64,000 nt of DNA from Chryseobacterium wanjuense (GCF_900111495.1 NZ_FOIU01000001.1:372001-436000); one strand, 5' to 3'; shown: positions 25,583-35,299, counted from the first letter of the stretch. The notes: a model not told the origin generated them from the letters alone. A program made the numbers and translations.

Positions 25583-28405
25583 TTATTTAATAGAAATCTC
25601 ATCAACAAAGATGTAAGCGTCACCGCCCGCTCCCAGATGCCATTCCGGAAGTTTTCCGAAGAAATAAGCTTTTACTTTTACATAACGTGCTTCCGTCGGT
25701 AAAATATCAGCAGAAAAATCTTTGATCTGTATGGTTTCATCTTTCGGATCGACCGTGTTGTCGACTGTTTTTAGAAGGATATAATCTTTTCCGTTGTTGG
25801 AGGCATAATATTCTACTTTTTTAGGCATTAAAACCCATGCTTTGCTGTCCTGAAGATATGTTGAAGACAATTTAGTGATCTGTTGCGGCGATTTCATATC
25901 AATAATGGCTTCAAAATTTTGTCCCTGATATCCCAGCCATTCACCTTTTCTCCAGTTTATGTTTCCGTTGATTCCATCAATTAAAGCAAGATTTCCACCG
26001 GCTGTATATTGAGGATTTGCTGTTGAATTAACTGTTATTGCCCAATTATTCGGTCTTCTGTTGAAGTTGGCTGTTACAATGGAACTTTTCTCACCATTTC
26101 TTTCAGCATACGCAGAAACCTGAGTTGTTTTTGTAATGGTGAATGGCCCTTTATAAGCCGTGAAGGTCTTTCTCACATTAGCATCCCCTTCATCCAACGT
26201 CATATAATAAATTTTATCATTTGGATTCAAAGGAGTGATCGTCACTTTGGTATTTAAATCAAATATTCTGTCGGCAGCAATCACCGGAGTGGCTGTTAAT
26301 TCTTCGTATTTATAATCTTTAAATTCCTTTACATTTTCAAAACCTAACTTTCTAAGCTCGGCTTTTCCTGTATTTTTAGTGATGGTTCTTGTCGTTCCGT
26401 CTTCCAGGTGAATTTTAATTTCATCAAAATAAGGAGTGGTCGTCTGCCATTCAGGAAGTCCCGGAGTTACAGAATAAATTCCCATGGAGCTTAAAATATA
26501 CCAAGCACTCATTTGCCCACAGTCTTCATTTCCGATCAGTCCGTCTGGAGCGTTTTTGTAATCATTATCAAGGATGTACTTGATTTTGGCGTTGGTTTTT
26601 TCAGGTTTGTCAACATAATTGTATAAATAAACAATATGGTGGCTCGGCTCATTTCCCTGAGCGTATTGCCCGATCAAACCGGTGATATCCACCTGTTCTC
26701 TACCTGTAGTTTTGTCCGGAGCGGCAAAAATAGCATCGATAAACTGTTCAAATTTTTCTTTTCCGCCATGAGCTGCAATCAGCCCCGGAATATCCTGCTG
26801 AACAGAGTAGGAGTAATGCCACGAATTTCCTTCTGTGTAATTGTTGTTAACTTCTCTCGGCTCAAAAGGTTCATACCAGTTTCCGTTTTTTCTTGGCTGC
26901 ATGAAGCCGTTCTTTGGATTGTAAAGATTTTTCCAGTTCTGTGAACGCTTCATGAAATACTGATAATCTTCTTTCTTGCCTAAAATTTTAGCCATCTGAG
27001 CGATACACCAGTCGTCGTAAGCATATTCTACTGTTTTTGAAACACTTTCGTGCTCGTCATCAATAGCGATATAATTATTTTGTTTGTAAGCATTTAAACC
27101 GAAAATATCCAACATGGCAGAGTTTTTCGATGCTTCAAAAGCTTTTTCATAATCAAAACCGGTGATTCCTTTTGCCATCGCATCTGCAATGACAGAAACT
27201 GCATGGTAGCCGATCATACATTCAGTTTCGTTGGAAGCGAGTTCCCAAACCGGCAATTTTCCGCCTTGTTCGTATTGTTTAATGAAAGTATTAATGAAAT
27301 CGGCGGTTCTTTTTCTGTCAATTAAGCTCATCAAAGGATGTGCTCCCCTGAAAGTATCCCAAAGTGAGAAAACCGAGTAATAACCGAAATCTTTAGCCAT
27401 GTAAAATTTATTGTCACGACCTCTGTACTTGCCGTCAACATCCATATTGATGTTCGGTTGCGTGAAAACGTGATACATTGCAGTGTAGAAAACTGTCAGT
27501 TTATCTTTATCGGAAGATTTAACTTCAATTTTTGATAATTCTTTGTCCCAATCTGCAACAGCCTGTTTTCTGATGGCTTCAAAATCATTAGACTTACCTT
27601 CAGCCAGCATATTTTTTCCGGCACCTTCGTATCCTGTCGGAGAAATTGAAACTTTTACAAGAATTTTTTCTCCTTTTTTAACTTTATTGGAAAAAGCAAT
27701 TTTTACTTGAGTTCCATGATAAAAATTCCCTGGTTGTGTAGTACCTCTTAGTGGTTCACTCTCTTGTTGTACTTTTGATTCAAGCATTGGTTTTGAAAAC
27801 TCAATTCTTGCGTAAATATATTGATTGGTTGCCCAGGCTTCACTTCTACGAAAAACTTCGATGGTTTTATCATCAATAATTCTTACTTCACCTTCCAGCA
27901 ATTTATCTCTGTGGTTTAAGTCTAAAATAATGTTTGCATTTCCGGCATTATTAAAAGTATATTCGTGATAGCCGACTCTTTTTGTCGTGGTCAGACGAAC
28001 GTCGATATTATTTTTATCTAATTTTACGGAATAAAAACCTGCCGAAGCTTTTTCATTTTTATGCGAAAATTTTGATGAATATTCTTTATTATCCAAGCTT
28101 GGATTGCCCATTGTAGGCATCAGCATAATATCCCCGTAATCTGAAACACCCGTTCCGTTGAGGTGGGTATGAGAAAAACCGTAAATCACCGAATCTGAAT
28201 AATGATAGCCGCTGCAGCCATCCCAACTTCCATCGATTCTTGTGTCCGGTGAAAGCTGTACCATTCCGAAAGGAACAATAGCGCCCGGAAATGTGTGTCC
28301 GTGACCGCCGGTTCCAATAAAAGGATTTACATATTGCGAATAATTCTGTGAAAATAAATTATGAGCAATAATTCCTAAAAGAAGGACCAATATTTTTTTC
28401 ATCAT
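25583..28405 (-). CDS. GH92 family alpha-mannosidase, exported
   Basis: 940 residues with a signal peptide (MMKKILVLLLGIIAHNLFSQ). The start of the mature protein, YVNPFIGTGGHGHTFPGAIVPFGMVQLSPDTR, and later FSHTHLNGTGVSDYG, SLWDTFRGAHPLMSLI and GNEDCGQMSAWYILSSMGIYSVTPG are hallmark GH92 segments, including the Ca-binding and catalytic acid regions. After the catalytic part come a chitobiase-like C-terminal repeat (near 720-790) and an F5/8-type carbohydrate-binding domain to the end. It would release alpha-mannose from N-glycans. No other polysaccharide-utilisation genes adjoin it. Confidence 0.93.
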   Translation of the reverse strand: MMKKILVLLLGIIAHNLFSQNYSQYVNPFIGTGGHGHTFPGAIVPFGMVQLSPDTRIDGSWDGCSGYHYSDSVIYGFSHTHLNGTGVSDYGDIMLMPTMGNPSLDNKEYSSKFSHKNEKASAGFYSVKLDKNNIDVRLTTTKRVGYHEYTFNNAGNANIILDLNHRDKLLEGEVRIIDDKTIEVFRRSEAWATNQYIYARIEFSKPMLESKVQQESEPLRGTTQPGNFYHGTQVKIAFSNKVKKGEKILVKVSISPTGYEGAGKNMLAEGKSNDFEAIRKQAVADWDKELSKIEVKSSDKDKLTVFYTAMYHVFTQPNINMDVDGKYRGRDNKFYMAKDFGYYSVFSLWDTFRGAHPLMSLIDRKRTADFINTFIKQYEQGGKLPVWELASNETECMIGYHAVSVIADAMAKGITGFDYEKAFEASKNSAMLDIFGLNAYKQNNYIAIDDEHESVSKTVEYAYDDWCIAQMAKILGKKEDYQYFMKRSQNWKNLYNPKNGFMQPRKNGNWYEPFEPREVNNNYTEGNSWHYSYSVQQDIPGLIAAHGGKEKFEQFIDAIFAAPDKTTGREQVDITGLIGQYAQGNEPSHHIVYLYNYVDKPEKTNAKIKYILDNDYKNAPDGLIGNEDCGQMSAWYILSSMGIYSVTPGLPEWQTTTPYFDEIKIHLEDGTTRTITKNTGKAELRKLGFENVKEFKDYKYEELTATPVIAADRIFDLNTKVTITPLNPNDKIYYMTLDEGDANVRKTFTAYKGPFTITKTTQVSAYAERNGEKSSIVTANFNRRPNNWAITVNSTANPQYTAGGNLALIDGINGNINWRKGEWLGYQGQNFEAIIDMKSPQQITKLSSTYLQDSKAWVLMPKKVEYYASNNGKDYILLKTVDNTVDPKDETIQIKDFSADILPTEARYVKVKAYFFGKLPEWHLGAGGDAYIFVDEISIK

Positions 28406-28504
28406 ATAAAAAATTAAAATCCCCCTAAAGTACTACAAAATTTGCATTCACAAAAGAAAATATCTATCATTGAGTTTACTTATTCTAAATAGGTAAAAAT
28501 TACG

Positions 28505-28512
28505 TAAATTTG
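28505..28512 (+). promoter_or_regulatory. -7 element (TAAATTTG) of the mrp promoter
   Basis: A perfect TAnnTTTG match 19 bp before the ATG at 28532. Confidence 0.5.
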
Positions 28513-28531
28513 TAAACAATTTATTTAGTTT

Positions 28532-29641
28532 ATGTTGACGAAAGAAAAGGTTCAGAATTTCCTTAAAGAGATAGAAGTTGATGATTTGGTGACCAATTTT
28601 CAGGTTATGGGCAATGACGTGTATATAGACATGACGGCTCACTCACCTGCAATGCACGAAAAGAAAAAGCTGGAAGCAGCGATGAAGCAGGCTTTTGCCA
28701 GCGAATTTGGTGAAGAGGTTCATTTAAAATTAAAAATCGTTTCTCCGGAACCTAGTGAAATTCAGCAAAGTCAGATCAAAGGGAAGCAGATTCCCGGAAT
28801 TCAAAATATTATTGCCATCGCTTCCGGAAAGGGAGGTGTTGGTAAGTCTACCGTTTCAGCAAATATGGCGGTTACTTTAGCAAAAATGGGTTTCAAAGTA
28901 GGATTATTGGATGCCGATATTTACGGGCCGTCTGTTCCTACCATGTTTGATACGGAAGGTCAGAAGCCGATTTCTGTGGAAATTGACGGTAAAAATTTAA
29001 TGAAACCTATTGAAAATTACGGCGTGAAAATGCTTTCGATAGGATATTTCTCAGGAGCTAATCAGGCTGTGGTTTGGAGAGGTCCGATGGCTTCAAAAGC
29101 TTTAAACCAGATGATCAGGGATGCAGCTTGGGGAGAATTAGATTTTTTACTGATCGATCTGCCTCCGGGAACTGGTGATATCCACTTGTCTATTATTCAG
29201 GAAGTTCCTGTAACAGGGGCGGTGATCGTAAGTACACCTCAACACGTGGCTTTGGCAGACGTAAGAAAAGGGATTGCTATGTTCCAGATGGAAAGCATTA
29301 ATATTCCTGTTCTTGGATTAATAGAAAATATGGCGTATTTTACACCGGAAGAATTACCTGACAATAAATATTATATCTTTGGAAAACAGGGAGCGCAGTA
29401 TTTAGCTGAAGATCTTGGAATTCCTGTATTGGGAGAGATTCCTTTGATCCAGAGCATTAGGGAAGCAGGAGACGTAGGCAGACCGGCTGCTTTACAGGAA
29501 AATTCTAAAATTGCAGAAATCTATACCGAAACTGCCCGAAATATGGTGGAAAGTCTGGTGGAAAGAAATAAAAATCTTCCTCCGACGGAAGCGGTAAAGA
29601 TCACCACAATGGCGGGATGTTCTCCGAAAGCTAAAAAATAA
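28532..29641 (+). CDS. Mrp/NBP35 family Fe-S cluster carrier ATPase
   Basis: 369 residues. A DUF59-like N-terminal domain (residues 1-80) precedes the P-loop domain with the deviant Walker A SGKGGVGKST at 98-107, LLDADIYGPSVPTMF, and LLIDLPPGTGDIHLSI. Mrp/ApbC proteins carry and transfer 4Fe-4S clusters. The cysteine pair that usually follows the ENM(A/S)YF motif is absent here (ENMAYFTPEELPDNKYYIFG); a lone cysteine remains in the C-terminal AGCSPKAKK. The NifU-domain gene follows 44 bp later, which supports a role in Fe-S assembly. Confidence 0.9.
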   Translation: MLTKEKVQNFLKEIEVDDLVTNFQVMGNDVYIDMTAHSPAMHEKKKLEAAMKQAFASEFGEEVHLKLKIVSPEPSEIQQSQIKGKQIPGIQNIIAIASGKGGVGKSTVSANMAVTLAKMGFKVGLLDADIYGPSVPTMFDTEGQKPISVEIDGKNLMKPIENYGVKMLSIGYFSGANQAVVWRGPMASKALNQMIRDAAWGELDFLLIDLPPGTGDIHLSIIQEVPVTGAVIVSTPQHVALADVRKGIAMFQMESINIPVLGLIENMAYFTPEELPDNKYYIFGKQGAQYLAEDLGIPVLGEIPLIQSIREAGDVGRPAALQENSKIAEIYTETARNMVESLVERNKNLPPTEAVKITTMAGCSPKAKK

Positions 29642-29685
29642 ATATTTTTCATCAACTGAAAAAACCGAATTGAACCGAAAAAAAT

Positions 29686-29934
29686 ATGGAAACAAATATA
29701 ACGCACGAAGAAACAGTAACGAAAGTAATGGAAGCTTTGGAAAGTATCCGACCGTTTTTGAATAAAGACGGAGGCGATATCGAGCTGATTGATGTGAAAG
29801 ATAACTTGGTTTATGTAAAGCTTTTAGGAAACTGTTCTGGTTGTTCTCTTAATTTTTCAACGTTAAAATTAGGGGTGGAAAATACAATCAAACAACACGC
29901 TCCTGAAATCGAGAAAGTAATAAGCGTAGAGTAA
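29686..29934 (+). CDS. NifU C-terminal-domain Fe-S scaffold protein
   Basis: 82 residues. The Nfu domain covers the protein: ESIRPFLNKDGGDIELI, then LGNCSGCSLNFSTLK with the cluster-binding cysteines C50 and C53. It acts as a scaffold or carrier for Fe-S clusters, probably as a dimer with the cluster at the interface. Placed directly after mrp and presumably co-transcribed; the hairpin at 29957 ends the unit. Confidence 0.93.
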   Translation: METNITHEETVTKVMEALESIRPFLNKDGGDIELIDVKDNLVYVKLLGNCSGCSLNFSTLKLGVENTIKQHAPEIEKVISVE

Positions 29935-30396
29935 GAAAATAAAAATATATTTTTTTAAAGGCAGACTTTTTAGGTCTGTCTTTTTTTGTCTTTTTTAAGA
30001 AAAACTTAAAAAAATTATGAAATTTTTTATAGTAATAATTCTACACCGTTGTGAATATTATATGTATTATTTTTGTAAAAAAATTATTTACAATGCTATA
30101 TGGGATGTGTGCATGTAATATACTTTTTAATCTAACATTTTAAGGTCCAGTATTTTTTAAGGCAGTTTGCGCAAAAAAAATCAAAAATCTGAATTCTGAA
30201 AATTTTTCAGGGTTAGAAAAATTGTATAAAAATATTCCCCAAACCCTTTTAAATAAAGAAATTTATTAGAAAAACACGTGGTATTTGGTCTATTACTTGT
30301 ATTGCATTTTGTAAGTGGAAAAGCCCCGAATATTATTATTTCCATATTTCCGGAAAAATACTGTTTTGTGGAATTTATTATCAAAAACTAAGAATT
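29935..30396. other. AT-rich intergenic stretch
   Basis: 462 bp. It holds the terminator hairpin of the mrp-nifU unit at 29957-29987 (ggcagac/gtctgtc followed by T7) and then AT-rich sequence with no credible gene and no clear promoter element. The promoter of the response regulator at 30397 should lie in its last 100 bp. Confidence 0.6.
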
Positions 30397-31011
30397 ATGA
30401 AAAATATACTCATTGCTGACGGACATTATGTTGTGAGAACTGGTACTGCGTTATTGCTTGAATCAAAGCTGGGAAGCTCTTGTAAGATAGATTTTGCCGA
30501 AACTTACAATGAGGCCAAGGAGATGGTTTCTAAAAAGATGTACGATCTTCTGATTATTGATATCGATATCCCTCAGAGTATTTTCAAAGCAATGGTAAAA
30601 GAGCTTAAAAAGAAGCAGAAGCAGTTAAAAATTTTAATATTTTCTACGTATGAAGAAAATGTTGGAATCCAGTACATAGAAGAAGGAGCAGCGGGGTATC
30701 TCAATAAAGGAGCATCGGAATCTGAGATCCTGATGGTGGTAAAATCCATATTTGAAGAAGGATATTATTATACCGTAAATATGATGAAAAAGCTGGTGTC
30801 TCACTCCACCGAGTCTCATTCTGTGGAAAGGCTTTCCAAAAGGGAGTTTCAGATATTCAAGCTTTTGGCGGAAGGCAACGGAAATATAGAAATATCGAAT
30901 ATTTTGAATCTGAAAATGTCTACGATAAGCACTTACAAGAAAAAGATTTTTGAAAAACTGAATGTGAAAAATGTTGTAGACCTCGTGAGAATTTATGATG
31001 ATATGCATTAA
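30397..31011 (+). CDS. Response regulator, NarL/LuxR family
   Basis: 204 residues. The receiver domain has D55 as the likely phosphorylation site (LLIIDIDIP), the switch threonine or serine in FSTYEE (84-85) and K104 (NKGAS). The acidic pocket normally starts DD; here it is AD-G (residues 7-9), so metal binding may be weaker. The C-terminal LuxR helix-turn-helix is RLSKREFQIFKLLAEGNGNIE... STISTYKKKIFEKLNV. No histidine kinase is adjacent. A terminator at 31019 ends the gene. Confidence 0.92.
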   Translation: MKNILIADGHYVVRTGTALLLESKLGSSCKIDFAETYNEAKEMVSKKMYDLLIIDIDIPQSIFKAMVKELKKKQKQLKILIFSTYEENVGIQYIEEGAAGYLNKGASESEILMVVKSIFEEGYYYTVNMMKKLVSHSTESHSVERLSKREFQIFKLLAEGNGNIEISNILNLKMSTISTYKKKIFEKLNVKNVVDLVRIYDDMH

Positions 31012-31018
31012 GATAGAG

Positions 31019-31046
31019 AAACCCAGTGAATTTTTTTCGCTGGGTT
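31019..31046. terminator. Terminator between the response regulator and the barstar-like gene
   Basis: aaacccag/ctgggttt stem with a T-rich loop and T-rich 3' side; it can serve both strands. Confidence 0.7.
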
Positions 31047-31051
31047 TTGTT

Positions 31052-31765
31052 TTATTTTAAAATAATACGGATGTTGAATTTGTTAAAAATATCAATAATT
31101 TTATCAAAATTTTTCTTTAAAAGTTTTTTACTTCTTTCATGATTATGCCATGTGATTTCTGCAATTGATTTTACTCCAAAATCCCCGCATAAACAATCGT
31201 ATAGAGCAGATAATTGTCTACCGAAATATCCTGCAATTCCATTCACTTCTTCGCCCAGTGTACAAAACAATTCATCCAAATTGTGAAAATTATTTCCATC
31301 AAGCTGGATGATAATATTTTCCCTATCAATTTCCGGTCTTCTCACACATCCTGTGAAAACGAGCCAGCCTTGCAATTCATCTTTATCAAGTTTTTTCCAT
31401 GTATTTTTTTCGGTAATCTCATTGTTAAGGTACATTTTCCATGCTTTAAGAAAACCTTTTGGAGGATGCCATACATATCCGTTTAATGTGATGTTGTTCT
31501 TTTTAGATTTAATGATTCGAACTTTACTGATAAAAGTTGAAGTTACAATAGATTTATCCTTGTCAAGCATATGAATGTAGCCATTATTATCATAAAGTTT
31601 TGTGGCTTTTTCAATTTCATATTTAAGTTTTTCAACATCATGAACGTTTATTAATCTTAATTCACGATAACCAAGATTGGTTTCATTACTTTCAAGATTT
31701 TTGGCGTCATCAATATATGTGATAATTTCGGTCTCTTCACCAGTGTCTAATGAGAATGCAAACAT
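31052..31765 (-). CDS. Barstar-family protein with an N-terminal extension
   Basis: 237 residues. Residues 150-237 match barstar (barnase inhibitor): IIQLDGNNFHNLDELFCTL, then GYFGRQLSALYDCLCGDFG (179-197) and ITWHNHERSKK (204-214), ending in the strand FNIRIILK. The N-terminal 140 or so residues are an unrecognised domain (YRELRLINVHDVEKL... LNGYVWHPPKGFLKAW... LVFTGCVRRPEID). Barstar proteins block RNases by covering the active site. No barnase-like RNase is next to it; the upstream neighbour is a truncated sirtuin gene 17 bp away. It may be an orphan immunity protein or a regulatory protein. Confidence 0.75.
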   Translation of the reverse strand: MFAFSLDTGEETEIITYIDDAKNLESNETNLGYRELRLINVHDVEKLKYEIEKATKLYDNNGYIHMLDKDKSIVTSTFISKVRIIKSKKNNITLNGYVWHPPKGFLKAWKMYLNNEITEKNTWKKLDKDELQGWLVFTGCVRRPEIDRENIIIQLDGNNFHNLDELFCTLGEEVNGIAGYFGRQLSALYDCLCGDFGVKSIAEITWHNHERSKKLLKKNFDKIIDIFNKFNIRIILK

Positions 31766-31782
31766 TTTATTTGTGTAAGTTT

Positions 31783-31989
31783 TTAATAATTTCTGTAATC
31801 AATTTCAAAACCTTCGTCGATTTCTTCCGGTTTGTGAAATTGAGTTCCTTTTACCCATATCCCATCGATGCCGCGATAAGTGGGAATTCCGCTGTCTGAT
31901 GAAATTCCAGCACCGGTAAGAAAAGTGAAAAGATTTCGTTTTTCTTTATGATAAATCTGATGGATGATTTCTTCTAATTGCTCTTTCAT
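31783..31989 (-). pseudogene. Sirtuin (Sir2) fragment, N-terminal
   Basis: The 68 codons from the ATG at 31989 read [19 protein letters not shown]..., then the NAD-binding start of the Sir2 fold, [18 protein letters not shown], and [15 protein letters not shown]; the frame then diverges to [11 protein letters not shown] and stops. A working sirtuin needs about 250 residues with the catalytic histidine and, in many, a zinc finger; all of that is missing. The 3' part was lost by deletion. Its last codons abut the barstar-like gene, so the deletion may have joined two unrelated loci. Confidence 0.72.
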
Positions 31990-32028
31990 AGCTTTATAAA
32001 GTTTAAAACTAATAAATTTCTCCACAAC

Positions 32029-32062
32029 AAAAAAGCCCCGAAACAATTCCGGAGCTTTTTTT
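32029..32062 (-). terminator. Terminator of the choice-of-anchor protein gene
   Basis: aaaagc-cccg/cgg-agctttt stem; on the minus strand it is T-rich at the end. It lies just after the stop codon at 32083. Confidence 0.65.
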
Positions 32063-32082
32063 AATCAACTAAATAATATATT

Positions 32083-35000
32083 CTACTTTACAATTACTCT
32101 TTTTAAGTGTCCTTCCGAAGTTTTTACCAGATAAACTCCTGTAGAAAGCTTCGAAGTTTCGATTGTTAAAGCGTTTTTCTCTTTTCCGATTAATTTTCCG
32201 GACATATCATACAATTCATAATCCTGAGCTCTGTTGAAGTACAGCGTATTTCCTTTTGTAACCGGATTCGGGAATACATTGAAGGTCGCTTTTTCAGCTT
32301 TTACTTCACCGGTTGCCAGCGTTGTAGAAGCGATTTCGTACATCGATAATGTTCCGCTGATTTCGTTGGCGATTACTACATATCCTTTTCCTGTCGTCGT
32401 ATTTTCAGGAGCGATGTAGATGATACCTTCCGGGCCGTTATCACCACCATAAGCCGAGGTCATTCGGGAATTTTTGTAATCCGTGAAAGTCGGGTTATTC
32501 GGATCTGTCACGTTGTAGACCATCACACCTCCGGTTCTTTCCAATGTTACGAAGGCGTACGTTTGCCCATTGATAGTTCCTAAAGCTATACCTTCCGGTT
32601 CAGGACCTTTGGCGCGGCTTCTGTTTTTGGCTCCGTTGGATTCATTATCAGCATTAAAAATCAATGGATGATTGGCGGCAAGATATCTTTCAAACCTGTC
32701 ACCACTGTCGTAAACGATCTGTTTGGTATCGGCATTGAAAATGGAGAACGAACGAGCTCCCAATGCTGCAATTTCCTCAAATTCCGCATCTCCGTCTGTA
32801 TTTCCTGTCGCATTAGAAACCCTGAATCTTCCTAAGTTATAGGATGCTTTTAAAATAGATGATTGTGGGAAAAGTGTGGCATCCAAAGTATAATTATTTG
32901 CCCCTACCGTTGTTCTTTCGCTGAAGCCTGAAAGATCTTTTTCGTCACCTTCGTTAGCAGTTATCACATAATTTGTGCCTCCTGTTTTAAAATTCTGAAC
33001 GGCATCAGGCATATAATAAGCTTTCACGGGCCAGTTGGCGATTAAAACTTCACCATTGTTATCAGAAGCATCAAAACCGTTTCCTGGAAGGCTCATATCT
33101 TTTTTGCCCAGCCCCCAAATGCTTGTAATTGTTTTAGTGGCTAAATTAATTTCCGCAACGGCATTATTTTCCTGAAGTGTAACCCAGGCTTTCTGGCTGT
33201 CTGCGCTGATGGTAACATATTCTGGCTCCAAATCCTGAGACAAGGTATTATTGGTTCTTACTTTTCTTAAACCTGTCGCCGCCAATGTTGCAACCTGAGA
33301 ATCAAAAGCATTGAAATTAAGCGTTGTTACGTTGCTTTGAGAAAGGTTGTTAATTCCTCCCGAAATATCAATAATACTAATGGTTCCTTCCGGATCTACC
33401 GTATAAGCGTCGTTGGGTTCGCCTTCGTTGGCTGTGATCACTTTTGTTCCGTCCGGAGAGAATGTCACCATATCCGGTAACGCACCTACCGTAACTTGCT
33501 TCAGGAAATTTCCGTTAATATCAAAGAAAACCACAGAACCGTTTTGTTGCGGATTGGCATTCGGAGAAGCAGCTGCAATGATTCCGTTTTTCACGGCGAT
33601 GCTAGTAATTCCGCCGTAAGGAGCCATATTAATGGTATTTACAACCGTTGGCGTATTTGGATTACTGAAATTAATAATGTCAAAAACATCGGTAATTGAA
33701 CTGATCGTAAATAGTCTTTGGGTTGAAGGATCATGAACTACAATTTCCGTAGAACTGTTATTGTTTCCAGAAGGATCGAAGCTTCCGATATAATTTAATG
33801 AAATTTGATTGGATGGAACAGGCGCTGGTTTGTCATTGTCAACAATATACACTGTTGCATTGTTGTCACCCGAAATCGTTGCACCAACCGGATTTTCAAG
33901 GCTTACTACAAAATATTCCGCTTGTTGCTCTTCTAAAGCATCATCGTTGATTGGAATATTGACCGTATAATCTGTCGTTGAAGGAGTAAGGGTAATGGTT
34001 TGATTGGCCAAAGTAAAATCATTACTGTCCGCAGTACCGAACGGAGCCGGTTTTACCACCAAATTTACCGATGAAGCAGATGGATTATTAACATTGATTT
34101 TAAATGCTAAAGTCCCCGCATTCTCATTGACTTTAATGAAATTTTTATCTAAAGAAATAGAAGTTCCCGCTGTTGTAAACGTTGCAGACGTTGAAGTTGT
34201 CACGGCATTATCACTCGTATCTTCCACCATATTCGGTTTTAATGCTAAATAATAAGCCTGATTCGGAACTAGCCCTGAAGTCGGGATAACCGTGATTTTA
34301 TTGTTAGCGAAAGTCGTCATGAAGGGAACCTGAGCTCCTGAAGAATTTCCAAGACGGAAATCTACAAGATTTTGTGCATTAGAATCGTTGATCGCAGAAT
34401 TGTCGGCTAATCTTATATTTTCATTGAAAGAAATCGTAGGATTTGCGGTAGTTGAGGCATTATTTGTGTTGTTGGCAGGAAGATAAGTTACGGTGGGTGG
34501 AGTAGTGTCGGCTCCTCCAGCTGCTGTTGCATCGACTGTAAAATTGTCGAAACGGTTGTTCCCGACAGTTCCTCCCGAACCTGCTGAGAACTCAACTTTT
34601 AGTTTAAAATTCGGATTGTTGGCCACGCCCGCAATGGCAGAAAAATCAAAAGTTACCAGTTGCGGATTGGCGTCTAGCGGAGAAACCGTCTGGTAAGTCT
34701 GGAAAGTTGTTCCATCCGTAGAATAAGACCAGGTCTGGGTTCCTGCTCCTGAACCTGATCTTCTGGTCGTAAATTTTACAACAACATTGTTATAGCCTGT
34801 TGTCGGCAAATTAAACTGTAAATTCCCGTTAATAGGGAAGTTATATCTCAAATGCGTTCCTGAAGCGTCGCCGTTTCTGGCATTTAAATTTTCTACATTG
34901 AAGTTTTGTCCCGTTCCTCCCGCGAAATCGATCTCGGTGGTTCCGCTTGTCACGACAGCCATGGAACCTCCAACCAAAGTGGATGTAGGCGTTATGATGG

Positions 35001-35121
35001 TAGCTGCGGAAGCATTGTTATTAAAATTCCAGTAATGGATAAGGTTTGTCTGTCCGAAAACTGCACCCTGAAGAAAGAATGCGGCTACTACAGAGCCTTT
35101 TAATAAGTAGTTGTTAATCAT
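32083..35121 (-). CDS. Large T9SS cargo protein with Ig-like, Calx-beta and beta-propeller regions
   Basis: 1012 residues. Signal peptide (MINNYLLKGSVVAAFFLQGAVFG); a lectin/jelly-roll-like domain to about 200; an SbsA-type Ig domain (DTTPPTVTYLPANNTNNAST, about 205-320); a Calx-beta-like domain (LDKNFIKVNENAGTLAFKIN..., about 322-430); then a beta-propeller choice-of-anchor I region (VTFSPDGTKVITANEGEPND, ALGARSFSIFNAD, AFVTLERTGGVMVYNV); and a C-terminal type IX sorting domain from about 940 (FNVFPNPVTKGNTLYF ... KRVIVK). It should be secreted and held at the surface. The propeller region is related to alkaline phosphatase-like and phytase-like proteins; activity unknown. Confidence 0.88.
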   Translation of the reverse strand: MINNYLLKGSVVAAFFLQGAVFGQTNLIHYWNFNNNASAATIITPTSTLVGGSMAVVTSGTTEIDFAGGTGQNFNVENLNARNGDASGTHLRYNFPINGNLQFNLPTTGYNNVVVKFTTRRSGSGAGTQTWSYSTDGTTFQTYQTVSPLDANPQLVTFDFSAIAGVANNPNFKLKVEFSAGSGGTVGNNRFDNFTVDATAAGGADTTPPTVTYLPANNTNNASTTANPTISFNENIRLADNSAINDSNAQNLVDFRLGNSSGAQVPFMTTFANNKITVIPTSGLVPNQAYYLALKPNMVEDTSDNAVTTSTSATFTTAGTSISLDKNFIKVNENAGTLAFKINVNNPSASSVNLVVKPAPFGTADSNDFTLANQTITLTPSTTDYTVNIPINDDALEEQQAEYFVVSLENPVGATISGDNNATVYIVDNDKPAPVPSNQISLNYIGSFDPSGNNNSSTEIVVHDPSTQRLFTISSITDVFDIINFSNPNTPTVVNTINMAPYGGITSIAVKNGIIAAASPNANPQQNGSVVFFDINGNFLKQVTVGALPDMVTFSPDGTKVITANEGEPNDAYTVDPEGTISIIDISGGINNLSQSNVTTLNFNAFDSQVATLAATGLRKVRTNNTLSQDLEPEYVTISADSQKAWVTLQENNAVAEINLATKTITSIWGLGKKDMSLPGNGFDASDNNGEVLIANWPVKAYYMPDAVQNFKTGGTNYVITANEGDEKDLSGFSERTTVGANNYTLDATLFPQSSILKASYNLGRFRVSNATGNTDGDAEFEEIAALGARSFSIFNADTKQIVYDSGDRFERYLAANHPLIFNADNESNGAKNRSRAKGPEPEGIALGTINGQTYAFVTLERTGGVMVYNVTDPNNPTFTDYKNSRMTSAYGGDNGPEGIIYIAPENTTTGKGYVVIANEISGTLSMYEIASTTLATGEVKAEKATFNVFPNPVTKGNTLYFNRAQDYELYDMSGKLIGKEKNALTIETSKLSTGVYLVKTSEGHLKRVIVK

Positions 35122-35299
35122 TTTTTACTTACATTAAATTTATGCAAAAATGAACCTTCTACTTTGTAACTATTTTAATGGAATCTTAAGAAATGTTTAA
35201 TATTATGTAATGATTTGTAAAAAAGGCTGAAAATGAAGCAGGGTGAAAGGGCAAAATGGCTAAAGCAATTCTGCGAACCTTTGGTCTTTACGATCTTAC

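Noticed and set aside
25583..28405. Polysaccharide utilisation locus around GH92
   Set aside because: No SusC/SusD pair or other glycoside hydrolase is adjacent; the beta-barrel at 19977 is separate and has no SusD partner.
31052..31989. Working SIR2 defence system
   Set aside because: The sirtuin frame ends after 68 codons, so no catalytic core remains, and no partner effector domain is present.
34004..34696. Open frames opposite the T9SS cargo gene
   Set aside because: Shadows of repetitive Ig/Calx-beta coding sequence; no independent support.
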